Positions 37,374 through 45,359 of a stretch of 64,000 nt of DNA are shown one piece after another; the stretch's first letter is position 1; every line of letters starts with the position of its first letter. The stretch is from positions 77,910-141,909 of the forward strand of contig CAUZFZ010000003.1 of NCBI GenBank assembly GCA_963579025.1, in the 5' to 3' direction. The translations under genes were made by a program, and so were the position numbers. Origin of the DNA: CAUZFZ01 sp963579025. GTDB taxonomy: Bacteria; Planctomycetota; Planctomycetia; Planctomycetales; Planctomycetaceae. The notes beneath the pieces are model-generated. The model worked only from the letters and a program-made list of their open reading frames with translations. It did not search any database and was not told the origin of the DNA.

Positions 37374-38399
37374 ATGCCCCGCATCTGCCATTTGATATGC
37401 AGTCTGCTTTGCCTCTCTGTGATCCTGAGCTCTGCGATGAACGACATCCGCGCCGAAGAACAGTGGGTCACGTACGAAGGATCAGATGGTCCGGGCAAGG
37501 GCAAGCACATCGTGTTTGTGAGCGGGGATGACGAATACCGCTCGGAAGAAGCCTGTCCGCAACTGGCAAAGATCCTGGCTGTGCGGCATGGCTTCAAATG
37601 CACCGTGCTGTTCGCGATCGACCCCGAGACCGGGGAAATCAATCCTGGACATCAGACGAATATTCCGGGCACGCACCTGCTGGACGACGCGGACATGATG
37701 GTCGTGTTCCTGCGTTTTCGTCATTTGCCCGATGAGCAGATGAAGCCGATCGACGACTTCACAAAGTCGGGTAAGCCTATTATGGGTCTGCGAACCGCGA
37801 CACATTCATTCAATTATCGGAATCAGGACAGCCCGTATGCGAAGTGGCACTGGCGAAGCAAAGAACCAGCCGGGGGCTTTGGGCAGGCAGTGCTGGGTGA
37901 CACGTGGATCAGCCATCATGGCGGACACAAATCTCAAGCGACGCGCGGTGTGATCGAGGCTGGAAACGAAAAACACCCGATCCTCACCGGGGTCGATGAT
38001 GTCTTCGGACTGACGGACGTTTACGGAGTCACGCACCTGCGCGAGGACGATGACATCCTGATGAGAGGCGCCGTGCTGGCCGGGATGAAGCCGACGGATT
38101 TGCCGGTCGAAGACAAGAAGAACGACCCGATGATGCCGCTCGTGTGGACTCGGATGTACAAGGGCGAAACCGGCAACACGACGCGTGTGATCAACACGAC
38201 AATGGGCGCTTCGGTCGATCTGGAGAGTGAAGGCCTGCGTCGGCTGCTGGTGAATGCCTGCTTCTGGGGTCTGAAGATGGAAGCAAAGATCCCGGAAAAA
38301 GCCGACGTCGCCATCGTCGGCGAATTCAAACCGCTGATGTACGGTTTCGGAAGTTTCCAGAAGGGCCTGAAGCCGTCGGACTTCGCGCTGCGAAAATAG
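37374..38399 (+). CDS. exported ThuA-domain protein
   Basis: A 341-residue exported protein. A signal peptide (CHLICSLLCLSVILSSAM) is followed by a ThuA (trehalose utilisation-type, glutamine amidotransferase-like) fold: KHIVFVSGDDEYRSEEACPQLAKILA, then DADMMVVFLRFRHLPDEQM, GKPIMGLRTATHSFNY and VTHLREDD. The fold lacks a clear class I amidotransferase Cys. ThuA proteins are widespread in planctomycetes with Gfo/Idh and PSCyt proteins and are of unknown reaction, probably carbohydrate-related. GAGGAG precedes the ATG. Confidence 0.87.
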   Translation: MPRICHLICSLLCLSVILSSAMNDIRAEEQWVTYEGSDGPGKGKHIVFVSGDDEYRSEEACPQLAKILAVRHGFKCTVLFAIDPETGEINPGHQTNIPGTHLLDDADMMVVFLRFRHLPDEQMKPIDDFTKSGKPIMGLRTATHSFNYRNQDSPYAKWHWRSKEPAGGFGQAVLGDTWISHHGGHKSQATRGVIEAGNEKHPILTGVDDVFGLTDVYGVTHLREDDDILMRGAVLAGMKPTDLPVEDKKNDPMMPLVWTRMYKGETGNTTRVINTTMGASVDLESEGLRRLLVNACFWGLKMEAKIPEKADVAIVGEFKPLMYGFGSFQKGLKPSDFALRK

Positions 38400-38445
38400 C
38401 CAGGCCCTCCCGTGGACGAGTAGGGCTCATTGAAGGCGCTGTAAC

Positions 38446-39561
38446 GTGACGACGGATCTCGAAGCCCGCTACTCGGAACTGATCGGTCAAACCGAAGTCC
38501 CGTGGGACTCGAATCGCCACTTGGAACGCTGCCTGGGTGGCGGAGGTCAGGGCACCGTTTACCTCAGTCGTCGCAGAGGAACCGGTGATTTCTCGTTGCC
38601 GGTCGCGCTGAAGTTCTTTTCGCCGCAGCCATACGACAGTCCGCAGAACTATCGGGATGAAATGGCGCGCATGGCGCGGGTCGCGTCACAGGTCGCCAGT
38701 ATTCAGCACGACAATCTGGTGGATGTCCAGAACTTCGTCGAGCTGAACGGGATCTATGTTCTGGAGATGGAGTGGGTCGATGGTGCTGACATGCGGTGTC
38801 TGCTGACTCCGGATGCCTTACAGCACGTGCGTGAACACGCGACGCAGCGTCACTGGCAGAAGCTGAACCGCGACGTCGTTACGGATGGACGAGCCCAGCC
38901 ACGAGTCAAACCAGGCATGGCCGTCGCGATCGTGAGGGAATGCCTGAGCGGTCTGGCAGCGCTGCATCGACAGGGGATTGTGCACAACGATCTCAAACCA
39001 TCGAACATCATGCTGAAACGCAGTGGCAACGTGAAGTTGATTGATATCGGTTCCGGGTTTGCGACTTCCGAGACACCGCTGACAGTCCCCTGCACTCCTG
39101 AGTACGCCGCTCCCGAAGTGCTGGACGGCCACATCGCGACGCCACAGTCTGATCTGGCCAGTCTGGGATACGTCCTGCTCGAAATGCTGTCGGGTGCGCA
39201 CCCGTTCGCCGGGCTCAGTTACACGCGTCTGGTGCAGGCGAAACAGTCGGCCCTCGATCAGCTCCCCGCGTGGCTTCCACCGGAAGAATTCGCTTACTCC
39301 GACATGCTGCTGCCGCTGTTGCGTCGGCTGATCGCTCCTGATCCGTCACAGCGATTTGAAAGCGCCGAACAGGCGGACCAGTCGGATGACGGGGCGCTGG
39401 CATTCGAAGAAGAGCTGATTAAGGGCGACCTGGCGTTTGCCCAGGAGACCGACATCCGCGCCTGGATGAAAGAAGTGGAAGCCGACCCGGGGCCGTTGGA
39501 CGTTTTGGATTCGACGCGTACGTTTTCACGCCCGGCACCACAGCACGATGCGGAGACATAA
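38446..39561 (+). CDS. Ser/Thr protein kinase, short form
   Basis: A 371-residue Hanks-type kinase without a transmembrane segment. Visible motifs: Gly-rich loop GGGGQGTVY (31-39), Lys56 in VALKFF, catalytic loop HNDLKPSN (180-187; Arg of HRD is Asn), DIG at 200-202 in place of DFG, and CTPEYAAPE of the activation segment. Catalytic and metal Asp are retained, so it is probably active. The C-terminal 70 residues are acidic and non-kinase. GTG start. It ends 4 bp from the convergent ECF sigma gene; kinase and ECF sigma pairing is a known planctomycete theme, so it may control that sigma factor. Confidence 0.9.
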   Translation: MTTDLEARYSELIGQTEVPWDSNRHLERCLGGGGQGTVYLSRRRGTGDFSLPVALKFFSPQPYDSPQNYRDEMARMARVASQVASIQHDNLVDVQNFVELNGIYVLEMEWVDGADMRCLLTPDALQHVREHATQRHWQKLNRDVVTDGRAQPRVKPGMAVAIVRECLSGLAALHRQGIVHNDLKPSNIMLKRSGNVKLIDIGSGFATSETPLTVPCTPEYAAPEVLDGHIATPQSDLASLGYVLLEMLSGAHPFAGLSYTRLVQAKQSALDQLPAWLPPEEFAYSDMLLPLLRRLIAPDPSQRFESAEQADQSDDGALAFEEELIKGDLAFAQETDIRAWMKEVEADPGPLDVLDSTRTFSRPAPQHDAET

Positions 39562-39565
39562 CGAG

Positions 39566-40177
39566 TCACTTGTCGTCACTGCTCGATAACCGATTCATGA
39601 TCTCGCCGAGTCGCGTCATGGCTCGAACATATCGATTGCTGGCTGCCGTCGGGCTGAGCTCCAGAGTCTCAGCCACCTCACTGTTCGACAGGTGCTCGAA
39701 GTGACGCAGAGCAAGCACTTCGCGATCGACTTCGTCCATCGAGCCAAGTGCTTCACGAAGTTGCCGAATCTCCTCGGCACGGACGGCGGCCTGACTGGGC
39801 GATGTCCGTTGCTTGAACAGGGCCTGAGCGATCGATGCGCCAGTTTCGTCGGGATCGGAATATCCACCCAGTCGAACTTCAACCGCGGCCGTACGCTTCT
39901 GCGCCGACTGCTGGCGATGCAGGTCGATCAGCGTCTGATAAGTCTGTGATCGCAGCCAGACATAGAACGACACTGACGGGTGCGACAGAAAATGGTCAAT
40001 CCGCTGGGCCACTCGCAGATAAGCTTCCTGCAGCACGTCGGCCGGGTCGATTCGGCCACGCAGTCGACCGTCGAGACGGAATTCGACCATGCGTTCCAGG
40101 CGTTCCCTGTACCGCGAAAACAGCTCAGCCAGAGCCGTCTCGTCACCGCTTTTCAGTGCGCGGAGTTCATCGCACAT
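39566..40177 (-). CDS. ECF RNA polymerase sigma factor
   Basis: A 203-residue sigma-70 family ECF protein. Region 2 (LAELFSRYRERLERMVEFRL, then RIDPADVLQEAYLRVAQRIDHF and FYVWLRSQTYQTLIDLHRQ) and region 4 (LREALGSMDEVDREVLALRHFEHLSNSEVAETLELSPTAASNRYVRAM) are both clear. Its composition matches planctomycete ECF groups that pair with Ser/Thr kinases rather than with classical anti-sigma factors. No anti-sigma gene is adjacent; a kinase gene converges on it with a 4-bp gap. The target promoters are unknown. Confidence 0.93.
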   Translation of the reverse strand: MCDELRALKSGDETALAELFSRYRERLERMVEFRLDGRLRGRIDPADVLQEAYLRVAQRIDHFLSHPSVSFYVWLRSQTYQTLIDLHRQQSAQKRTAAVEVRLGGYSDPDETGASIAQALFKQRTSPSQAAVRAEEIRQLREALGSMDEVDREVLALRHFEHLSNSEVAETLELSPTAASNRYVRAMTRLGEIMNRLSSSDDK

Positions 40178-40525
40178 GAATTCACTGGTCCCAGGTGTTT
40201 TCTGGTGTCATTCGTCTGTTTCGTGGTTGTTGATCAAGAGAACGCAGTCGTGGGTGAGATATGCGGCTGGATTCGGGCACGGTGGCGCTATTAGACGAAA
40301 AGCCTCCGGCGTCGCCCACGGGAAAGCAGGCGGGATTCGCGATTCCGGGATTTTGCTCGTCTTTTCAGACAGTCGGTGAGTACAGAATTCGGTCGGGCAC
40401 TCGATATTTCGAGTGTGACCCAATCGATGGACTTGCGCCGCTGTCCCAGATAAACCCTCCGTAACTACGAGAGCAATCACAGCACTGGTCCAGGGCAGCG
40501 CACAGTCGAAAGGCGAAATGAAACT
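40178..40525. other. divergent promoter region of sigma factor and ceramidase-like gene
   Basis: About 348 bases with no supportable gene. It should contain the promoters of both genes. I see no perfect hairpin; a loose inverted pair (AGACGAAAAG near 40294, TTGCTCGTCT near 40354) may be chance. Confidence 0.4.
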
Positions 40526-41911
40526 ATGAGTATTCGGTTCATCGTTTGTGTTATGGCTGCCACTGCGATTGCGTGCATAGACACCATCGGACTGGCAAGT
40601 GAATTGACCTGGCAGGCCGGCGTGGCAAAAACGAAGATCACTCCGGTCGGACCAGCGTGGATGGCCGGGTATGCCTCGCGGACCGAGCCGTCAAAAGGTG
40701 TCGAGCAGGACCTGTTTGCGAAAACACTGGTCGTGCAGGACGGCGACGGACAGACGCTTGTCATCGTGACACTCGACCTGATCAGTGTCCCGGGACCGCT
40801 GCGGAAATTCATCGAGGGATCGCTGGCCCGATCGCGCGGGCTGAAGTCAGCCAATCTGCTGATGAACTGCTCGCACACGCACTGCGGTCCGGAGATTCGT
40901 ACCACCGGCACGGCGTTGGATGGACTCGACCCCGAACGTCGCGCGAAAGCGACCCATTACGTCAACGTGTTGCGGCTACGCATTGTCGAGTCCATCGACA
41001 CCGCCTTCGATAACCTGGCTCCAGCCAACGTGTCGTTCCAGAAGGCGCGGGCTGGCTTTGCCATGAATCGCCGTACGCCGACCGACACGGGATACGCCAA
41101 TCGACCGAATCCCGACGGACGTGTCGATCACGATGTCCCGCTGCTACGGGTGGAAGACGCCGACGGAAAGCTGACGGCCATCGTTTTCGGATACGCCTGC
41201 CACAACACGACACTCAGCTTCTATCAGTTGTGCGGCGACTATGCCGGGTTCGCTCAGGAGTATCTGGAAGACGCTCATCCCGGGACGATCGCGATGTTCA
41301 TGATGGGCTGTGGCGGTGATCAGAATCCGTACCCTCGCCGCACACTGGAACTCGCAAAACAACACGGACGCACGCTCGCGACAGCGGTCGAAGCCGCGCT
41401 GACGACAACGCCTCGTCAAATCTCCGGGCAATTGCAAGTCGGATTCGGTACCGCGGAACTGGAGTACGCCGACGCGCCGACGAAAGAGCAACTGGTCGAG
41501 CAGTTGAAGTCAGCCAACAAATACGACAGGCGGTATGCCGAACGGCTGTTGAAGGAACTGGAAGCCGACACACTGCTGACGAGCTACGCGGCGCCGATTC
41601 AGGTGGTTCGCTTCGGCGACGCTGTGCTGTTTGTCGCGCTGCCGGGCGAGACGGTTGTGGATTACTCGCTGCGAATCAAACGAGAGAACCGGAAGGAAGG
41701 CGGTCCGGACGTGTGGGTCGCCGGATACTCGAACGATGTGTTCGCCTACATCCCGAGCCTGCGAGTCCTGCAGGAAGGCGGCTACGAAGCCAGCGGAGCG
41801 ATGCGATACATGACAACCGTCGTCCAGCCCGGCGCGTTTGCTCCGAATGTCGAGCAGCGAATGATGGAACGGGTCGATCAGCTGATCAAAGAGACAGGAA
41901 AGGATGAATGA
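40526..41911 (+). CDS. neutral/alkaline ceramidase-like exported protein
   Basis: A 461-residue exported protein whose core resembles the N-terminal domain of neutral ceramidases: AGVAKTKITPVGPAWMAGYASR, LVIVTLDLISVPG, then the metal-binding NCSHTHCGPEI and FGYACHNTTLS. Signal peptide in residues 1-25. Classical ceramidases hydrolyse N-acyl sphingosine with zinc; the planctomycete members are shorter, without the C-terminal Ig domain, and their substrate is unknown. The stop overlaps the next ATG (ATGA), so translation is coupled to the TlpA-like lipoprotein downstream. Confidence 0.87.
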   Translation: MSIRFIVCVMAATAIACIDTIGLASELTWQAGVAKTKITPVGPAWMAGYASRTEPSKGVEQDLFAKTLVVQDGDGQTLVIVTLDLISVPGPLRKFIEGSLARSRGLKSANLLMNCSHTHCGPEIRTTGTALDGLDPERRAKATHYVNVLRLRIVESIDTAFDNLAPANVSFQKARAGFAMNRRTPTDTGYANRPNPDGRVDHDVPLLRVEDADGKLTAIVFGYACHNTTLSFYQLCGDYAGFAQEYLEDAHPGTIAMFMMGCGGDQNPYPRRTLELAKQHGRTLATAVEAALTTTPRQISGQLQVGFGTAELEYADAPTKEQLVEQLKSANKYDRRYAERLLKELEADTLLTSYAAPIQVVRFGDAVLFVALPGETVVDYSLRIKRENRKEGGPDVWVAGYSNDVFAYIPSLRVLQEGGYEASGAMRYMTTVVQPGAFAPNVEQRMMERVDQLIKETGKDE

Positions 41912-42555
41912 AGACACCACACCTCGCAGTAATGCTCATGATAACGATGCTCGCCGGGGGTTGTGCCGAATCTCGGCCGACAACCACGACTGGGCCGGAC
42001 GACGCCTCGGCACGGGCGACTACAGACGGTGGCCAGGACGATCCAATAGTCTCGCCCCCAGACGCAGATGAACCAGACGCAGCAGAAACGTCGAAGCAGG
42101 TTCAACTGAAAATAAAGACCTGGGGTGAAGTCCAGGCGTGGGTTGGCCGCCAGCAGGGCAAAGTCGTTGTCGTCGATGTGTGGTCCACGTTTTGCGAACC
42201 GTGCATCGAGGAGTTCCCGCAATTCGTCGAGCTGCACAATCAATTCGCGGACGAGGTCGCTTGCGCGTCGGTCGACATCGACTATTACGGTGCCGGTGAC
42301 ACACCCGAGGAGATTCAGCCGCGCGTGCTCGAATTCCTGACAAAGCACAGAGCGACCAGTGTCAACTTCATCTCCAGCACGGCGGACGAGGAAGTGCTGG
42401 ACTCGATTGGCATCGCGGCCATTCCAGCCGTGCTGGTTTACGACCAGACCGGAAAGCTGAAAAAGACATTCACAAACGACAATGGTGAGTATGGCCCGAG
42501 CGGGTTTCGATACGCGAAGGACATCAACCCGTTCGTTGAAGAACTGCTGCGTTGA
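41908..42555 (+). CDS. TlpA-like thioredoxin-fold lipoprotein (CEPC)
   Basis: A 215-residue lipoprotein with acylation Cys19 (MLAGGC). An acidic linker is followed by a thioredoxin domain: GKVVVVDVWSTFCEPCIEEFPQF (Cys96-x-x-Cys99) and the cis-Pro loop AIPAVLVYDQTGKL. It is a periplasm-facing thiol-disulfide oxidoreductase of the TlpA/ResA type. The start overlaps the ceramidase-like stop by 4 bp. Its domain aligns with the TGA-containing protein at 45360, and the Cys96 position is where that protein has the in-frame TGA, which supports selenocysteine there. Confidence 0.88.
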   Translation: MKTPHLAVMLMITMLAGGCAESRPTTTTGPDDASARATTDGGQDDPIVSPPDADEPDAAETSKQVQLKIKTWGEVQAWVGRQQGKVVVVDVWSTFCEPCIEEFPQFVELHNQFADEVACASVDIDYYGAGDTPEEIQPRVLEFLTKHRATSVNFISSTADEEVLDSIGIAAIPAVLVYDQTGKLKKTFTNDNGEYGPSGFRYAKDINPFVEELLR

Positions 42556-42635
42556 TTGATCAGGGAATCCTGATGCGATAGCGTCTTATGCGTGTGAATG
42601 ACTGTCAGTGTTCCTCGTAAAGTGGAGGTATCTGC

Positions 42636-43208
42636 ATGCAACGTGTCATGATGCCGGCGCTCGGCTTAATGGTGGCATGTGCCGCCACGGTCGCAGTTGC
42701 CGGTGACATCGAGTCCGGACCCCAGAAGGGTGATCCGGCAAAGTACTTTGAGGTGAAAGACGTCACTGGTCCGCGGAAGGGCAAGTCCCTCTGCTACAGG
42801 TGAGCTTTCGGTAAAGTCCCAGTGGTCAACATTCACGCACGTGAGATCACGGACGAACTGATCAGTCTGATCAGTCAAATCGATGAGCTTGTCAGTCCCG
42901 CAACACCTCCCGGCAAGCCGGGTAGTACCCACTCTTTCGTCGTCTTCCTGACGGATGACCCGGATGAGCTGGAACCGAAACTGGCGGCAGCCGCCAAGAA
43001 AGCAAAACTGAAGAACACGCCTCTGACCATTTACGATGGCGAAGCCGGGCATCCCGACTACAAGATCGCAAAAGAGGCCGAAGTGACCGTCCTGCTGTGG
43101 ACGAACCGCAAAATTGAAATCAACTTCGCCTTCGGTAAGGGTGAGCTTGATAAGGATGCGGTGAAGGAAGTCGTCGCCGCCACGAAGAAGTACGTCGCGG
43201 CCAAGTAG
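42636..43208 (+). CDS. exported selenoprotein candidate, thioredoxin-like family with CYRU motif
   Basis: A 190-residue reading frame with one in-frame TGA at codon 56. It opens at the ATG at 42636 (GTGGAGGT 7 nt upstream) with a signal peptide (GLMVACAATVAVAG) and continues in the same frame after the TGA to 43208 with good protein-like sequence. Before the TGA stands GKSLCYR, after it AFGKVPVVNIHARE. Related planctomycete proteins, as I recall, carry CYRC at this place, so the TGA substitutes for the second Cys and a Cys53-x-x-Sec56 redox pair results. Conventional annotation would give a short 55-residue protein plus a separate fragment. Readthrough as Sec is inferred; a nonsense mutation is the alternative. 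Confidence 0.75.
42801..42803 (+). other. in-frame TGA, probable selenocysteine codon
   Basis: TGA at codon 56 of the 42636-43208 gene, in the context TAC AGG TGA GCT TTC, replacing the second Cys of a CYRC motif. Frame continues open for 135 codons to 43208. Confidence 0.7.
42816..42840 (+). promoter_or_regulatory. weak bacterial SECIS candidate
   Basis: A possible bent hairpin after the TGA: GTG (42822-42824) pairs with CAC (42834-42836) under a 9-nt loop starting GU (42825-42833). Below it come a bulged A, a C-G pair, an internal loop and two more pairs down to 42816/42840. The loop starts 22 nt after the TGA, within the range known for bacterial SECIS elements. The stem is weak, so this is tentative. 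Confidence 0.35.
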
Positions 43209-43280
43209 ACGACGGTGCCAGCAGCATCGTCGCTGGCGACGGTTTTTGAGTTCACAAGATGTTCTGGCAGAGTCACACAG

Positions 43281-43318
43281 AAAGGCCCGTTTCCCAACTG
43301 GGGGGCGGGTCCTTTTTT
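43281..43318 (+). terminator. Rho-independent terminator
   Basis: Stem AAAGGCCCG (43281-43289) with CGGGTCCTTT (43306-43315, one bulged T), inner pairing of CCC with GGG, then a run of T. It lies 73 bp after the selenoprotein candidate on the same strand. Confidence 0.8.
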
Positions 43319-43368
43319 GATAACGGACTGGTCTCGGCGCGACAAAGCCGCAACGTCACCAGTCAGCC

Positions 43369-43434
43369 TCACGCAAATCCGCGAAGACGCAAAAGATTGA
43401 AGTCTTGACTTTGCGGCTTCGTGCCTTCGCGTGA
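43369..43434. repeat. imperfect inverted repeat (REP-like)
   Basis: Arms 43369-43393 (TCACGCAAATCCGCGAAGAC, then GCAAA) and 43410-43434 (TTTGCGGCTTCGTGCCTTCG, then CGTGA) pair at about 20 of 25 positions. It resembles a widespread intergenic repeat type and lies just before the cytochrome gene. Confidence 0.65.
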
Positions 43435-43469
43435 GACCTGAAAACGCCCACAGATGAGGGAGCGTGAGA

Positions 43470-45293
43470 ATGCGTCTGATCTCAAGTGCCGTCCTGACCG
43501 TAATCGCATGTGTGCCAGCAACCGCAATCGCCGGCCCGTCGAACAGTCTGATGGACATCTCGGCCGATGGAAAACTTCTCGCCTGCAGCAATCGCGACAG
43601 CGGCACGGTGACAATCGTCTCACTCGATAATCACAAGGTCGTGCGCGAGGTCAAAGTCGGGGGCCATCCAGAAGGCGTGTCATTCATCGGAGAAACGCAT
43701 AACGTGGCCGTGGCCGTTTACGACGACGATCAGGTCGTGATGTTGAATGCTCAGACGGGCGGGAAGATCGGCATCGTCGATGTGTTTGACGAGCCCTACG
43801 GCGTCGTCAGTAAAGCAGACGGTTCGCGACTGTTCGTGACGCTCGACTATCCCGGCCAGATTGTGGAGATCGACACCGCCAGCCGGAAACAGATTCGCAC
43901 TATCCAGGCGGGCCCGTTCGCGCGAGGCTTGGCACTCGACGCCGACGAGAAGCGGCTGTACGTCACTGAGTTTTACACCTCGACAGTTCGCGCGATTGAC
44001 ATCGAGACCGGCAAGCCGGTCGATGAATGGGCCGGCAGCAGCACTGACAACCTGGCTCGCCAGATTGTGGTGAATCCGCGTCGGCCGAAAGTGTACCTGC
44101 CTCACATCCGCTCGCGCGTGAACGAGGCCCACGGATCAGGTTCGATCTTCCCGTACATTGCCGTGCCCGATACGCGACCTGGTGAGGGACGGCGTCGACG
44201 TCGCGTGCCCATGGACACGTTTGGTCAGGGGCGGATTACGGCCAACCCATGGGAAGTCGGCCTCAATCCGGACGGCACGCAAATCTACATCGTGTTCGCG
44301 GGAACGAACGAGCTGTACGCGGCCAACATTGTCGATGACGACTACCGCGAACTGGTGTTCCGACGAATGGTCATCGCGGGCAACAACCCGCGAGCCGTAC
44401 GCGTCGCTCCAGATGACAAGACGGTTTACGTCTACAACGCGCTGGACTTTCAGGTGCTGGCTCTACAGACGGCCAATCTGTCGCGCGTGGCCACAATCGA
44501 CGTAACCGCCAATCCGCTCACCCCCGAGGTGCATCGCGGAAAAGTGCTGTTCTATTCGTCGCTGCAGCCGATGGTCGGACGCCGCTGGATTTCCTGCTCA
44601 AGCTGCCACCCGGACGGTCAGTCCGACGGTCGTACCTGGAAGAACCCGGAAGGCCTGCGGAACACGCAGTCGTTTGCTGGACTGGGTGCGACGCATCCGG
44701 TCCACTGGTCGGCCGACCGCGACGAAGTGCAGGATTTCGAACACACAGTTCGAGGCCTGCTGATGCAGGGGCGCGGTCTGATCCGCGGAAAGGTCAATCC
44801 ACCACTGGGTGCCCCCAACAAGGGGCTCTCTGAAGATCTCGACGCACTGGCCGCCTATGCCGATTCGCATCAATTCACTCTGAGCCCCCATGCGAAGGGT
44901 GGACTGAGTGACGCGGCAAAGCGCGGACGAACGATCTTTCTGTCTGAGAAGACGAAGTGCGCGACGTGCCACAGCGGACCGCTCATGACCGATTCGAAAC
45001 CGCGCCCAGTCGACGAAATTGTTCGATGGGATGTTGGAACGGGCAACGACGACCCCGGGGAGAAAATGGGTCCCGCTTACGACACGCCCACGCTGCTGGG
45101 GCTTTACCGCACCGGGCCGTGGCTGCATCACGGTAAGGCCACGACGCTGGCTGAGGTCTTCACGAAGTACAATCCGAAAGATCAGCACGGCACCACAAGC
45201 CATCTGGCGGAGCAGGAGATCAGTGATCTGGTTGAGTTCCTGAAGGCTCTCCCGTACGAGGACCCTGTGCTGACCACGGCAGGCGGACGCTGA
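43470..45293 (+). CDS. exported beta-propeller fused to di-heme cytochrome c peroxidase-like domain
   Basis: A 607-residue exported protein. A signal peptide (LISSAVLTVIACVPATAIAG) is followed by a seven-bladed YVTN/YncE-type propeller (MDISADGKLLACSNRDSGTV; LDADEKRLYVTEFYTSTVRAID), residues about 20-355. The C-terminal part has two c-type heme sites, CSSCH in WISCSSCHPDGQSDG and CATCH in KTKCATCHSGPL, as in the MauG/cytochrome c peroxidase family (LLGLYRTGPWLHHGKATTLAEVF). Start at ATG 43470 with GAGGGAG upstream; GTG 43464 is possible. It sits between the two selenoprotein candidates and may exchange electrons with them. Confidence 0.9.
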   Translation: MRLISSAVLTVIACVPATAIAGPSNSLMDISADGKLLACSNRDSGTVTIVSLDNHKVVREVKVGGHPEGVSFIGETHNVAVAVYDDDQVVMLNAQTGGKIGIVDVFDEPYGVVSKADGSRLFVTLDYPGQIVEIDTASRKQIRTIQAGPFARGLALDADEKRLYVTEFYTSTVRAIDIETGKPVDEWAGSSTDNLARQIVVNPRRPKVYLPHIRSRVNEAHGSGSIFPYIAVPDTRPGEGRRRRRVPMDTFGQGRITANPWEVGLNPDGTQIYIVFAGTNELYAANIVDDDYRELVFRRMVIAGNNPRAVRVAPDDKTVYVYNALDFQVLALQTANLSRVATIDVTANPLTPEVHRGKVLFYSSLQPMVGRRWISCSSCHPDGQSDGRTWKNPEGLRNTQSFAGLGATHPVHWSADRDEVQDFEHTVRGLLMQGRGLIRGKVNPPLGAPNKGLSEDLDALAAYADSHQFTLSPHAKGGLSDAAKRGRTIFLSEKTKCATCHSGPLMTDSKPRPVDEIVRWDVGTGNDDPGEKMGPAYDTPTLLGLYRTGPWLHHGKATTLAEVFTKYNPKDQHGTTSHLAEQEISDLVEFLKALPYEDPVLTTAGGR

Positions 45294-45333
45294 CCAGACT
45301 CTTCAGTCCGGATCGAGAAGCATGTTGAATATC

Positions 45334-45358
45334 GAATTTCGAACAAGGAATTTCGAAC
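45334..45358. repeat. tandem direct repeat next to the start codon
   Basis: GAATTTCGAAC occurs at 45334-45344 and 45348-45358, separated by AAG; the second copy ends one base before the ATG at 45360. The unit contains the palindrome TTCGAA. It overlaps the ribosome binding site region (AAGGAA), so it could influence translation or be the end of a dispersed repeat. Confidence 0.6.
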
Positions 45359-45359
45359 G

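Noticed and set aside
42822..43208. A separate 128-residue gene starting at the GTG at 42822
   Set aside because: It is in the same frame as the gene that begins at 42636, has no ribosome binding site, and begins in the middle of a beta strand. It is better explained as the downstream part of a selenoprotein gene.
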